Assembly: GCF_017526105.1 (NCBI RefSeq)
Contig: NZ_CP071839.1
Span: forward strand, 6,796,001 to 6,860,000
DNA from: Streptomyces cyanogenus
GTDB taxonomy: Bacteria; Actinomycetota; Actinomycetes; Streptomycetales; Streptomycetaceae
Length of the DNA stretch: 64,000 bases
Direction: 5' to 3'
Shown here: positions 7,545 to 15,541 of the stretch, piece after piece
How the letters are laid out: each line of letters starts with the position of its first letter
How positions within the stretch are numbered: the stretch's first letter is position 1
The notes under the pieces: generated by a model
Told to the model about the DNA's origin: nothing
Database searches by the model: none
Seen by the model: only the letters and a program-made list of their open reading frames with translations
Program-made: the position numbers and the translations under genes

Positions 7545-9788
7545 TCAGACGGTCAGCCGCTCGCCCCGGCCGGGCGCCGGCGACGCGACCGGCTCCGGCG
7601 CCTCGTCGTGGGTGAGGTCCGGCAGCCGGTGCAGCCACTTCGGCAGGTACCAGTTGCGCTCGCCGAGCAGCGCCATCACCGCCGGCAGCAGCACCCCGCG
7701 GATGACCGTGGCGTCGATCAGGACCGCCGCGGCCAGGCCCACGCCCATCTGCTTCATGGACTGCATGGACAGCGTGCCGAAGATGGCGAAGACGGCGACC
7801 ATGATGACCGCGGCACTGGTGACGACCCCGGCCGTGGTGACCACCCCGTGCCGGATGGCGTCCTTCGTCGTACGGCCGCGCATCCGGGCCTCGCGGATCC
7901 GGGAGACCACGAACACGTGGTAGTCCATCGACAGCCCGAACAGGATCACGAAGAGGAACAGCGGCAGCCAGGTGACGATCGCGCCGACCCCCTCCGCGCC
8001 CACCAGCGAGGCCCCCCAGCCGTGCTGGAAGACGGCGACGAGGATGCCGTACGCGGCGGCCACCGACAGCAGGTTCAGCACGATCGACGTGATGGCGACC
8101 GTCAGCGAACGGAACGACAGCAGCATCAGCAGGAAGGCGAAGACGACCACGAACACGAACACCGGGACGACGGAGCCCATCAGCTGGTCGTTGAAGTCGT
8201 GGTTGCCCGCGACCTGCCCGGTGATCGGCGCCTGCACGCCGTCGGCCTTGCCGAGCGTGGCGGGCCGCACCTCGTCGCGCAGCTTCTGCAGGCTCTTCGT
8301 CGCCTGGTCCATGTCGGAGCCGCCGACCAGCGGCACGGACACCAGGGCCACGTTCTGCGCGTCGTACAGCTTGACCTCGACGGGGCCGCGCGAGGCACCC
8401 GAGGCGACCGCCTGCTTGCGGAAGTCGGCCAGCGCCTGCCGCACGTCGGGGGCGTTGATGTCGTCGGCCTTGACGACGACCTGGGCCGGTTCGCTGCCAC
8501 CCGGGAAGGCCTCGTTGAGGTGGTTGTACGTCTGCACCATGGGCAGCGAGTCGCCGAACTCCTGGTCCAGCGTGAGCTGCTGGGTCTTCATGCCGAGTGC
8601 GGGCGCGGCGATCGCCAGCAGCGCACCGGCCGCGACGACGACCGAGACCAGCGGCCTGGCCAGCACACCCCGCAGCACGGCCGACCAGAACCGGCTGTCC
8701 CCGTTCCCCTTGCGCCGGCGGCGGCCCAGGAACGGGAGGCGGCCCTTCTCGACCCGCTCGCCGAGCAGCGACAGCAACGCGGGCAGCACGGTCACCGAAC
8801 CGACCATGGCGACCGCCACGACCATCAGCGAGGCCAGCCCCATCGCTTCGAACTCGGCGAGCCCGGTGAAGAGCATGCCCGCCATCGCCACGCACACCGT
8901 CACACCCGAGACGACGACCGCCCGGCCGCTGGTGGCGGCGGCGATCCGCAGCGCGGTGCCCGCGTCCCGGCCGGCGGCCCGCTCCTCACGCTCGCGGCGC
9001 AGGTAGAACAGGCAGTAGTCCACGCCGACGGCCATACCGACCAGCAGCATCACGGAGTTGGCGGTGTCGCTCATCGGCTGGAGGTGGCTGACCAGACCCA
9101 TCAGGCCCATCGTCGCCATGATCGCGGTGATCGCGAGGGCCACCGGCAGCAGCGCGGCCACCAGCGCGCCGAACGCGATCAGCAGGATGCCGAGCGCGAC
9201 CGGCACCGCCGAGTACTCGGCCTGCTGGAAGTCGTCCCCGAAGGCGTCCTTGTACTGCTTCTGCATGCTGGCGCCGCCGATCTCCTCGATCCGCAGCCCG
9301 GCGTGGTCCTTCTGCACCCCGGCGACGGCGTTCAGCACCGGCTCGATCCGGTCGGCGGCCGTCTCGGCGTCACCGCGCAGGTCGAACTGGACCAGCGCGC
9401 TGCGCCCGTCACGGGAGATGGTGTGCGTGTCGTACGGCGAGGTGACGTCCGTGACCCTGCCGGTGCCCTGGACAGCCTTGACGACGTCGGCGACGGCCGC
9501 GCGGAACTCGGGACCGGTGGCCTTGACGGAACCGGTCCTCGCCTGGATCAGCACGGTCTCGCCGGCCGACTCCTTGATCCCGGCATCCTCGATGATCTTC
9601 GCGGCGGTGTGTGTCTCGCCCTTGAGCTGGTCGCTCTGGTCGACGTCGACCCGGCCCGCCGCGGAGCCGAGCCCCATGGCCAGGATCACGAACAGCACCC
9701 ATATGCCGACGGCCGCCCAGCGGTGCCGGGCGCTCCAGCCGCCGGCGCGGGCGGCCAGCCCCCGCACCCGCACCTCTGTGTTCCCCAT
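7545..9788 (-). CDS. MMPL/RND-family membrane transporter
   Basis: A 747-residue polytopic membrane protein with the duplicated MMPL layout: one N-terminal helix (IWVLFVILAMGLGS), an extracytoplasmic loop to about residue 200, a block of helices containing the conserved GVDYCLFYLRREREE segment, a short charged cytoplasmic linker (RRRRKGNGDS), then the second half with another loop and helix block containing GLSMDYHVFVVSRIREA. Both halves carry the aspartate-tyrosine pair of the proton relay. Such proteins export lipids or hydrophobic compounds using the proton gradient. It has a GAGGGGGG-type ribosome-binding site before the ATG. Cargo is unknown, and no lipid-synthesis or TetR gene adjoins it. 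Confidence 0.93.
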   Translation of the reverse strand: MGNTEVRVRGLAARAGGWSARHRWAAVGIWVLFVILAMGLGSAAGRVDVDQSDQLKGETHTAAKIIEDAGIKESAGETVLIQARTGSVKATGPEFRAAVADVVKAVQGTGRVTDVTSPYDTHTISRDGRSALVQFDLRGDAETAADRIEPVLNAVAGVQKDHAGLRIEEIGGASMQKQYKDAFGDDFQQAEYSAVPVALGILLIAFGALVAALLPVALAITAIMATMGLMGLVSHLQPMSDTANSVMLLVGMAVGVDYCLFYLRREREERAAGRDAGTALRIAAATSGRAVVVSGVTVCVAMAGMLFTGLAEFEAMGLASLMVVAVAMVGSVTVLPALLSLLGERVEKGRLPFLGRRRRKGNGDSRFWSAVLRGVLARPLVSVVVAAGALLAIAAPALGMKTQQLTLDQEFGDSLPMVQTYNHLNEAFPGGSEPAQVVVKADDINAPDVRQALADFRKQAVASGASRGPVEVKLYDAQNVALVSVPLVGGSDMDQATKSLQKLRDEVRPATLGKADGVQAPITGQVAGNHDFNDQLMGSVVPVFVFVVVFAFLLMLLSFRSLTVAITSIVLNLLSVAAAYGILVAVFQHGWGASLVGAEGVGAIVTWLPLFLFVILFGLSMDYHVFVVSRIREARMRGRTTKDAIRHGVVTTAGVVTSAAVIMVAVFAIFGTLSMQSMKQMGVGLAAAVLIDATVIRGVLLPAVMALLGERNWYLPKWLHRLPDLTHDEAPEPVASPAPGRGERLTV

Positions 9789-10199
9789 GACGGGTCTGCC
9801 CCCCTCGTGTGCGGCGACGGCCCCCTGCCGTCACCTCTGTGCTCGTTCGGTTCGACGGTAGGGGCCGTGCAGGAACGTCTCGTCGTACTGTCCGGTGAAC
9901 TGCGCGGTGGCCGGATCATCGCTGGGGAGGACGGCGGCCCCTTACATCTATCGCCGGTTCTCGGGGACGGCTCTCAGGGCCGCCGGTGTCCGATCCGCGG
10001 CCAGGGCTCCCGGTTTGTCATTGCGAAAGTTTGTTGAACAAGTCACAGCTGCGTGGAGGAGTTGATCCATGCCCCGCTGATCAGCAAGAGTTTCGGGCAA
10101 CCCGGCCCACGCCGGGCGCGGCCGTCGTGCCCGCCCCCACGGGGCACGACGGCCGCACGGCACAGCGCCGTGGACCGGGTGTGTGCGAGGCTCGGCGGC
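9789..10199. other. Intergenic region between MMPL and the reductase
   Basis: About 410 bases without a convincing gene. It contains an AT-rich island at about 10014-10045 (near-palindrome TTGTTGAACAA) that is likely promoter or operator DNA. A good ribosome-binding site GGAGGA (10055-10060) precedes a three-codon ORF, ATG-CCC-CGC-TGA, at 10069-10080. A strong hairpin follows (listed separately) before the reductase start. Confidence 0.5.
10118..10156 (+). terminator. Strong hairpin upstream of the reductase: terminator or attenuator
   Basis: A perfect 15-bp stem (10118-10132 with 10142-10156) and a 9-base loop. It lies 38 bases downstream of a three-codon ORF with a strong ribosome-binding site and 43 bases upstream of the reductase ATG. 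It could end transcription arriving from the AT-rich promoter island, or act as an attenuator. Confidence 0.45.
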
Positions 10200-11216
10200 A
10201 TGCGCTACATCATCATCGGAGCCGGCGCGGTCGGCGGTGCCGTCGGCGGTCGGCTGGCCCAGGCCGGGCGCGATGTCGCCCTCGTCGCCCGCGGCCCGCA
10301 CCTGGCCGCCCTCCGTGAGCACGGGCTGCGACTGCGGGTACCGCAGGGGGAGTTGACGCAGCGGCTGCCCGTCGTCGACGGACCGGGCCCGCTCGGCGAG
10401 CTGCGTCCCGACGACGTCCTCGTGCTCGCCGTGAAGACCCAGGACACCGTGGCCGCCCTGGAGACCTGGGCCGGCGCACCCGTCGCCGGCGGCGGCACGG
10501 CGGCCCAACGGCTGCCGCTCGTCTGCCTGCAGAACGGCGTCGAGGGCTGCCGGCTGGCACTGCGCCGCTTCCGGCGTGTGTACGGCGTCTGCGTCTGGCT
10601 GCCCGCCACCTTCGTGGAACCCGGTGTCGTCTCCGCCGCCGGCACCCCGCTCACCGGCGTCCTGCACCTCGGCCGCGTCCCGCACGGCACCGACGACACC
10701 GCCCGCCGGATCGCCGCCGACCTCGCGGACGCGCACCTCGAGGCGCCGGTCGTGCCCGACGTGGCCCGCTGGCAGTACGCCAAGCTGCTCGGAAACCTCG
10801 GCAACGCGCTGGAGGCGGTCAGCGGACCCGTGGTGAGCGAGGCGGCCCGGGCGCTGTTCACGCGGGTCCGGGCGGAGGGCGAGGCGGTGCTCGACGCCGC
10901 CGGGATCGCGTACGCCGACGCCGGGGAACAGCGCGCGGCCCGCGGCGACAAGGTCACCGTGGTCCCGCTGGACGGCGCCCCGCGCGGCGGCGGCTCCTCC
11001 TGGCAGTCCCTGGTCCGGGGCACCGGCACCATCGAGGCCGACTACCTCAACGGCGAGATCGTCCTGCTCGGCCGGCTGCACGGCGTCCCCACTCCGCTGA
11101 ACGAACTGCTGCAACGCCTCGCCGGCGAGTTCGCGCGCGAGGGCCGGCCGGCCGGTTCGCTGCCGGTCGCCGAACTGGTCCGGCTCGCCGACGAGGCGGT
11201 GCGGCACGGCAGTTGA
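10200..11216 (+). CDS. 2-dehydropantoate 2-reductase family protein (ApbA/PanE fold)
   Basis: A 338-residue NADPH-dependent reductase. The N-terminus has the Rossmann motif IIIGAGAVGGAVGG. The central part has LPLVCLQNGVEG, corresponding to the conserved QNG loop, and WQYAKLLGNLGNALEA, with the conserved lysine of the ApbA C-terminal domain. RGGGSSWQSLVRG and IEADYLNGEIVLLG contain the serine and glutamate that bind ketopantoate in PanE. All key positions are kept, so a true ketopantoate reductase (pantothenate pathway) is possible, but the family includes reductases for other 2-keto acids and nothing nearby belongs to coenzyme A synthesis. ATG 10200 is chosen because the Rossmann motif starts there; the frame is open upstream to 10053. 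Confidence 0.85.
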   Translation: MRYIIIGAGAVGGAVGGRLAQAGRDVALVARGPHLAALREHGLRLRVPQGELTQRLPVVDGPGPLGELRPDDVLVLAVKTQDTVAALETWAGAPVAGGGTAAQRLPLVCLQNGVEGCRLALRRFRRVYGVCVWLPATFVEPGVVSAAGTPLTGVLHLGRVPHGTDDTARRIAADLADAHLEAPVVPDVARWQYAKLLGNLGNALEAVSGPVVSEAARALFTRVRAEGEAVLDAAGIAYADAGEQRAARGDKVTVVPLDGAPRGGGSSWQSLVRGTGTIEADYLNGEIVLLGRLHGVPTPLNELLQRLAGEFAREGRPAGSLPVAELVRLADEAVRHGS

Positions 11217-11273
11217 ACCGGCCCGGTGACCGCGGTCGGCTCGCCGATCGGACCACTCGCAGCGTGGCTGATT

Positions 11274-11314
11274 GGGCCGGGACTCCGGCCCGACCCGGCA
11301 CTAGCGTCGCCGTC
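11274..11314 (+). promoter_or_regulatory. Leaderless promoter with inverted repeat
   Basis: The -10 TAGCGT (11302-11307) is 7 bases before the ATG at 11315 and no Shine-Dalgarno sequence is present. The inverted repeat GGGCCGG-GACT-CCGGCCC (11274-11291) lies over the expected -35. It may be an operator or the terminator of the reductase gene. Confidence 0.5.
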
Positions 11315-11998
11315 ATGACGCACAGCAGCACCGACACCGCTCCCCGCACCGACACCGCTCCCCGCACCGGCACCGCTCCCCGCGCCGCCCCCGGCCCGAC
11401 CCGGGTCGACTTCTTCTTCGACCCGGCCTGCCCCTTCGCCTGGATCACCTCGCGCTGGCTGCTGGAGGTCGAGCGGCTGCGCCCCCTCGACCTCCGGTTC
11501 CGGGTGATGAGCCTGTACCTGCACAACACCGGGAACGAACTGCCCGACTGGTACCGCGACTTGGTGGACCGCTCGACCGGCCCCGTACGGGTCGCCGTGG
11601 CCGCCGCCGAACGGCACGGCGACGCGGTGCTGCGCGATCTGTACACCGCGTTCGGCACCCGCATCCACGAACAGGGCAGCAAGGACTTCGACACGGTGAT
11701 CACCGAGTCGCTGGCCGAACTCGGGCTCCCCGCAGACCTGTCGGCGGCCTCCCGCGATCCGGCGTACGACGACGCCGTCCGCCGCAGCCACATGGCCGGC
11801 ACCGAACCGGAGACCGGCGGCTACGTCGGCACCCCCACCCTGCACCTCGACGGCACCGTGTGGTTCGGACCCGTACTGCGCGCCGTGCCGCGCGGCGCCG
11901 AGGCGGCCGAACTCTTCGACAGTTTCCGGGTGCTGGCCCGGCACCCCGATCTCTTCGAACTCAAGCGCACCCGCACCGGCGCGCTCCGGTTCGACTGA
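11315..11998 (+). CDS. DsbA-fold protein, Rv2466c-like mycothiol-dependent nitroreductase family
   Basis: A 227-residue thioredoxin-superfamily protein with a helical insertion. It matches the pattern of the Rv2466c-like family (FFFDPACPFAWITSRWL, then FRVMSLYLHN). In Rv2466c the active site is CPWC; here it is CPFA, so only the nucleophilic cysteine remains and no intramolecular disulfide can form. A one-cysteine mechanism with mycothiol is possible. The cis-proline region is GYVGTPTLHLDG. The first 30 residues are a low-complexity tail made of three repeats of TDTAPR/TGTAPR. Cytoplasmic; no signal peptide. Confidence 0.85.
   Translation: MTHSSTDTAPRTDTAPRTGTAPRAAPGPTRVDFFFDPACPFAWITSRWLLEVERLRPLDLRFRVMSLYLHNTGNELPDWYRDLVDRSTGPVRVAVAAAERHGDAVLRDLYTAFGTRIHEQGSKDFDTVITESLAELGLPADLSAASRDPAYDDAVRRSHMAGTEPETGGYVGTPTLHLDGTVWFGPVLRAVPRGAEAAELFDSFRVLARHPDLFELKRTRTGALRFD
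11330..11383 (+). repeat. 18-bp coding tandem repeat (three copies)
   Basis: Three near-identical copies of an 18-base unit (ACCGACACCGCTCCCCGC; the third copy has one change) encode TDTAPR, TDTAPR, TGTAPR at the start of the DsbA-fold protein. The unit is a multiple of three, so copy-number change would not shift the frame. Confidence 0.85.
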
Positions 11999-12205
11999 GC
12001 GGACGAGAGGTTGGCCGATAAGTGACCCTGCGGCGGGCCGTTCGCGCCGCACGTGTGACACGGCGGCCCCGGCCGACGCAGAACCAAGAGCCGTCGCGGT
12101 CCGACGTCACAGGGGAGCGCCGGACCGCGGCGGCTCGCTTACCACATGCCCGTCCCCCGCCACCCCGGCTCGCCGAACCACGCGACAAACCCCCGGAGTT
12201 GTCCC

Positions 12206-12246
12206 TAGGGTGAAGCGCGGCGGAAGGCCTGAGGGGGAACGGACGG
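12206..12246 (+). promoter_or_regulatory. Probable promoter and ribosome-binding site of the motif-bearing membrane gene
   Basis: TAGGGT at 12206-12211 fits a -10 element about 36 bases before the start. GAGGGGGAA at about 12231-12239 is the ribosome-binding site for ATG 12247. I see no clear -35. Confidence 0.4.
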
Positions 12247-13773
12247 ATGAGTGTGACCGGCAGACCATTGCCGTCGTTGCCGCAGTACCGCAAGGACGGG
12301 GTGACCCGGCGCCTGAGCGCCTCCGTGCACCTCGACGACGACTTCGCCCTGTACGTCGACCGGGTGCTCACCGGGGACCGGCTCAACGCCCTCGGGCTCA
12401 GCCTCAACATCAACTTCGTCGCCCTGGCCCGGCACGCGCGCGTGGCCACCCGCCGCCGCGCCACCCTCGACCACCGGCTCGCCTGCCTCCAGATCGCCGT
12501 ACCCCTCGCCCTGCTCGTCGGACTCTGGGGACTGGTCAACGCGCACCCGTCACTCGGATGGGTGGCGATTTTCGGCCCTCTCGGCGCCTACGCGATCGCG
12601 TGGGCGCTGGTCCGCCACACCGAGGCCCACCGCCGCGACACGGCACGGCAGGTGTTCCTCTCGAACGAGAGGCCCGAGCAGACGGCACCCCCCGTGGAAC
12701 CGGAGGCAGAGGCCGCGCTGCACGACCTCAAACGCGCCAACGTCCTGCCCTACGCCGACAAGGCCGCCTACACCACACCGTTCGTCGGCAGCGGCGAGAA
12801 GATCAAGGAAGTCGTCTGGCAGCCCATCGACATCAGCAGACCCGCCGACGCACCCGGCGGCGGAAAACTCCCGCTGCGCCCGTTCGACGTCATCGACCTG
12901 CACACCTACGTGGCACGGCACATGGAGAACATCTCCGGGCTGCAGGGTCTGCGGGCCAGGAACCGGCTCTACGTCCGCGGCAGCAACGCCCACCTGATCC
13001 CCGAGCTGCTGCCCGACCCCACCCGGCCGCCCCGCGCCCAGATACCCAAGCAGCTCGTCCAGGCCGGCCTCCGGACACCGGGGGCGGGCATGCGCACCCA
13101 CCTGTGCCTGGAACGCGTCGGCGAGGGCGGCCGGCTCATCGTCTCCATGTACCTGCGGGCGATCCTCCAGCCCCCCAGTCTGACCTGGGAGGTCGCCGCC
13201 TACGCGATACCGCCGCTGGACGGCCGCTTCCACCGCGTGGACCGGATCCCGGTCGCTCCCTTCGAACGGTGGTGGGACCTGGTCCGCCACGCCACCCGCC
13301 GCACCGGTCCCGAGCTGCGCGGCGCCCTCGGCCGCATCCTGCGCCGCCACCGCTGGCAGCGCGACCGCGAACGCGCCCTGGCCAGGACCCGCCGTGCCAT
13401 CACCAGGCAGCACGTCCGCCACGACTACGGTGCCACCGGCAGCCTGCGCGAGGACCTCGGCGCCTGGGACGAGGCCGGCTACATCGAACGCACCGACGCG
13501 CAGGACTACCTGTTCCGGCTCCAGCAGGGCGTGCTCACCGCCACGGAACGGTTCCTGCAGGACCACAACATCGACACCAGCTCCTTCGACAAGGCCGTAC
13601 AGGTCATCAACACGCAGACGTACAACATCGGTAACGTCAGCGGCCCCAGCAACTTCGGCGCCCACGGGACAGTTCTCCTGGGCGGGCAGCAGGGACCCGG
13701 GCCCCACGGCGGCCCGGGCGCCCAGGGCGCACCCGGGCCCGCGGGATCCGGTCAGCCCGCGCCGAAGCCCTGA
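12247..13773 (+). CDS. Membrane protein with C-terminal N/G-rich amyloid-like motif
   Basis: A 508-residue protein of no family I can name. Two hydrophobic segments at about residues 80-120 (IAVPLALLVGLWGLV and AIFGPLGAYAIAWAL) form a membrane hairpin. A large soluble domain follows to about 440. Residues 459-474 are YNIGNVSGPSNFGAHG, followed by a collagen-like Gly/Pro/Gln tail. The same motif, 13 of 16 residues identical, opens the next gene product. Paired proteins sharing a short Asn/Gly-rich motif are a hallmark of prion-like signalling (NLR and RHIM-like systems), which is my inference here. The gene is convergent with the GTPase/TerY-P operon and could be its membrane partner or effector. 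Confidence 0.8.
   Translation: MSVTGRPLPSLPQYRKDGVTRRLSASVHLDDDFALYVDRVLTGDRLNALGLSLNINFVALARHARVATRRRATLDHRLACLQIAVPLALLVGLWGLVNAHPSLGWVAIFGPLGAYAIAWALVRHTEAHRRDTARQVFLSNERPEQTAPPVEPEAEAALHDLKRANVLPYADKAAYTTPFVGSGEKIKEVVWQPIDISRPADAPGGGKLPLRPFDVIDLHTYVARHMENISGLQGLRARNRLYVRGSNAHLIPELLPDPTRPPRAQIPKQLVQAGLRTPGAGMRTHLCLERVGEGGRLIVSMYLRAILQPPSLTWEVAAYAIPPLDGRFHRVDRIPVAPFERWWDLVRHATRRTGPELRGALGRILRRHRWQRDRERALARTRRAITRQHVRHDYGATGSLREDLGAWDEAGYIERTDAQDYLFRLQQGVLTATERFLQDHNIDTSSFDKAVQVINTQTYNIGNVSGPSNFGAHGTVLLGGQQGPGPHGGPGAQGAPGPAGSGQPAPKP
13621..13668 (+). repeat. Shared motif, copy 1 (C-terminal in the membrane protein)
   Basis: This 48-base stretch encodes YNIGNVSGPSNFGAHG. The second copy at 13848-13895 encodes YNIGNVNGPANFGDHG. 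The nucleotide sequences are also closely similar, which suggests a recent duplication or strong constraint. Confidence 0.85.
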
Positions 13774-13838
13774 CCCCAGCCATCCGACGGCTCCTCCGGC
13801 CCGGAACCGAGCCGCGGGAGCACAAGCGAGGACGGAAC

Positions 13839-14162
13839 ATGAGCTCCTACAACATCGGCAACGTCAACGGCCCGGCCAACTTCGGCGACCACGGGCAGAT
13901 CCAGATCAACCACGCCAACCCCGACCTGCCGACCATGATGGACCTCGCCGCGCGGCTCACCGAGACCCTGCGCGCCGAGTACCCGGAACTGGTGCGCCAG
14001 GGCGAGATCATCCAGGCCCAGTTCCAGGAGTCCGCCGAGGACGGCCTGCCGCCCAACCGGGGCCGGATCCGCTCCGCGCTGGAAACGATCGCCATCGCGG
14101 CCTCGGCCGGCACCGGCAGTCTCGCCTTCACCCAGCAGCTCCTCACCGCTCTGGGGCTGTGA
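13839..14162 (+). CDS. Small adaptor-like protein with N-terminal N/G-rich amyloid-like motif
   Basis: A 107-residue protein. Residues 4-19 are YNIGNVNGPANFGDHG, followed by QIQINH. From about residue 30 the protein is helical and contains GRIRSALETIAIAAS and a hydrophobic end (LAFTQQLLTALGL). This layout, an N-terminal Asn/Gly motif followed by a helical domain, recurs in bacterial small proteins encoded beside signalling and conflict genes; I know no function for it. The gene starts 65 bases after the membrane gene that carries the same motif and is probably co-transcribed. It could seed or receive an amyloid-like fold from its partner. Confidence 0.8.
   Translation: MSSYNIGNVNGPANFGDHGQIQINHANPDLPTMMDLAARLTETLRAEYPELVRQGEIIQAQFQESAEDGLPPNRGRIRSALETIAIAASAGTGSLAFTQQLLTALGL
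13848..13895 (+). repeat. Shared motif, copy 2 (N-terminal in the adaptor)
   Basis: Encodes YNIGNVNGPANFGDHG; see copy 1 at 13621-13668. Confidence 0.85.
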
Positions 14163-14166
14163 GCGG

Positions 14167-14194
14167 CCGGAGCCCCGCCAGCACGGGGCTCCGG
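14167..14194. terminator. Bidirectional terminator between convergent operons
   Basis: A perfect 11-bp stem CCGGAGCCCCG / CGGGGCTCCGG with a 6-base loop, starting 5 bases after the adaptor stop and ending 10 bases before the kinase stop on the other strand. Confidence 0.75.
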
Positions 14195-14203
14195 TCACGG
14201 GCG

Positions 14204-15541
14204 TCACCGCGCCCGCACCACCGCCCGGACCCCGCCGCCGAGGTCCAGGTCCAGCCCCGACCGCAGCGGCACCGTCTGACCGGGCTCGACCGTCTGCACG
14301 GTGCCGTCGGAGCGGGTGCCCGTCCAGGTCCCCCGTGAGCGGTTGGCCAGCCCGAACCGCCCCGGCTTCTCGGGGTGTTCCACCAGCTCGGCCACGAGCG
14401 CCGCGTCCGAGCAGTCGTGCCGCGCCGGCTCCGGCAGCAGATGGTGGGCCTGCACCCGGGCGGCACGGCGCAGCCGGATGTGGTGCTCGGTGCGGGGCGG
14501 GGGAGTGGTCACCGTCAGCCGCGGCGGCAGCACCAGCCGGGCCCCGCACCCCCAGCAGTCCCGCGGCGGCGGGTTCTCGCCCGGCTCGGTCATGTTCTGC
14601 CGCCCGCACGCGGCACACTCGACCACCGTGTCCAGCACCGCCCGCAGCGCGTCACGCCACTCCGACTCCCGTACCCGGGCCGCCGGATCGCGCAATCCGG
14701 TCGTGAACGACCGCCGGAACAGCTCCCGCAGCCGCTCCGCCGCAGCCTCCCAGGTGGCCAGCACGGTCGCGTGCTCCAGCGGGTCGGGCGCGTTGGCGTC
14801 GTCCGCCGGGTCGAACACGAACAGCGGGCTCCTGCCGTACAGCTTGCGCTCCGCCGCCTCGTCCAGGCAGTGGATGCCCAACTCGCGCCTGCCCTTGAGC
14901 GGATGATGGTTCATCAGCAGCATGAACAGCAGCACGGCGAGCGAGTGCAGGTCGGACTGGGTGCCCGGGCGCGCCCCCGGATCCGCGCGCACCAGCTCCG
15001 GCGCCATGAACTCCATGGTGCCCGAGATGCCGCTGGCGTCGCCCTCCACCACGGCGTTGTCGTTGTCGCAGACCAGCACGTCACCGGTGTCCGGGTCGAA
15101 GAAGATGTTCCCCCAGGAGATGTCCCGGTAGGCGATGCCCCGCGAGTGCAGCGCCTGGTAGGCCTCCACCGTGTACAGGCAGGCCGTCAGCAGCGCGCGC
15201 GGGCTGGTGCGCAACTGCCGCCGGAACAGCGCCGGAAGACCCTTGTAGCGGTCCGGGCGCAGCCCCATCAGATAGCCGAACGAGCCGCGGTGCTCCGGCA
15301 CGAAGGCCTCCGGCCACAGGAACCGGTCGTCGGCGAAGTCCCGGGTCACCAGCTCCCGTACGATCGCCTCCTGGTCCGGGGTCGCGCAGGTCGGGTAGTA
15401 CCACTTCAGGGCCCGCTCACCGTCCGGGGTCCGGACCCGGTACACCTCGCCCTGGCCACCGGCACCGAGGAAGCCGAGGATCTCGACACCGTCACCGTTC
15501 TCCGCCACGAGGCGCGTCCCGCCATCGAGCATGCCGCTCAT
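14204..15541 (-). CDS. Protein kinase with C-terminal zinc ribbon and FHA-like domain (TerY-P triad kinase)
   Basis: A 445-residue soluble Ser/Thr-type kinase. The glycine loop GAGGQG is at 26-31 and the ATP lysine K46 in ALKWYY. The catalytic loop YRDISWGN gives D140 and N145. The DFG position reads DND (159-161), so the metal-binding aspartate is kept and the protein should be active. A four-cysteine zinc ribbon (CAAC...CWGC) spans 309-332, and a beta-rich, FHA-like tail (GRFGLANRSRGTWTG) ends the protein. There is no membrane helix or PASTA domain, unlike PknB. Kinase, PP2C and vWA genes in this order form the TerY-P triad known from comparative genomics. Its ATG follows the PP2C stop directly. 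Confidence 0.88.
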   Translation of the reverse strand: MSGMLDGGTRLVAENGDGVEILGFLGAGGQGEVYRVRTPDGERALKWYYPTCATPDQEAIVRELVTRDFADDRFLWPEAFVPEHRGSFGYLMGLRPDRYKGLPALFRRQLRTSPRALLTACLYTVEAYQALHSRGIAYRDISWGNIFFDPDTGDVLVCDNDNAVVEGDASGISGTMEFMAPELVRADPGARPGTQSDLHSLAVLLFMLLMNHHPLKGRRELGIHCLDEAAERKLYGRSPLFVFDPADDANAPDPLEHATVLATWEAAAERLRELFRRSFTTGLRDPAARVRESEWRDALRAVLDTVVECAACGRQNMTEPGENPPPRDCWGCGARLVLPPRLTVTTPPPRTEHHIRLRRAARVQAHHLLPEPARHDCSDAALVAELVEHPEKPGRFGLANRSRGTWTGTRSDGTVQTVEPGQTVPLRSGLDLDLGGGVRAVVRAR

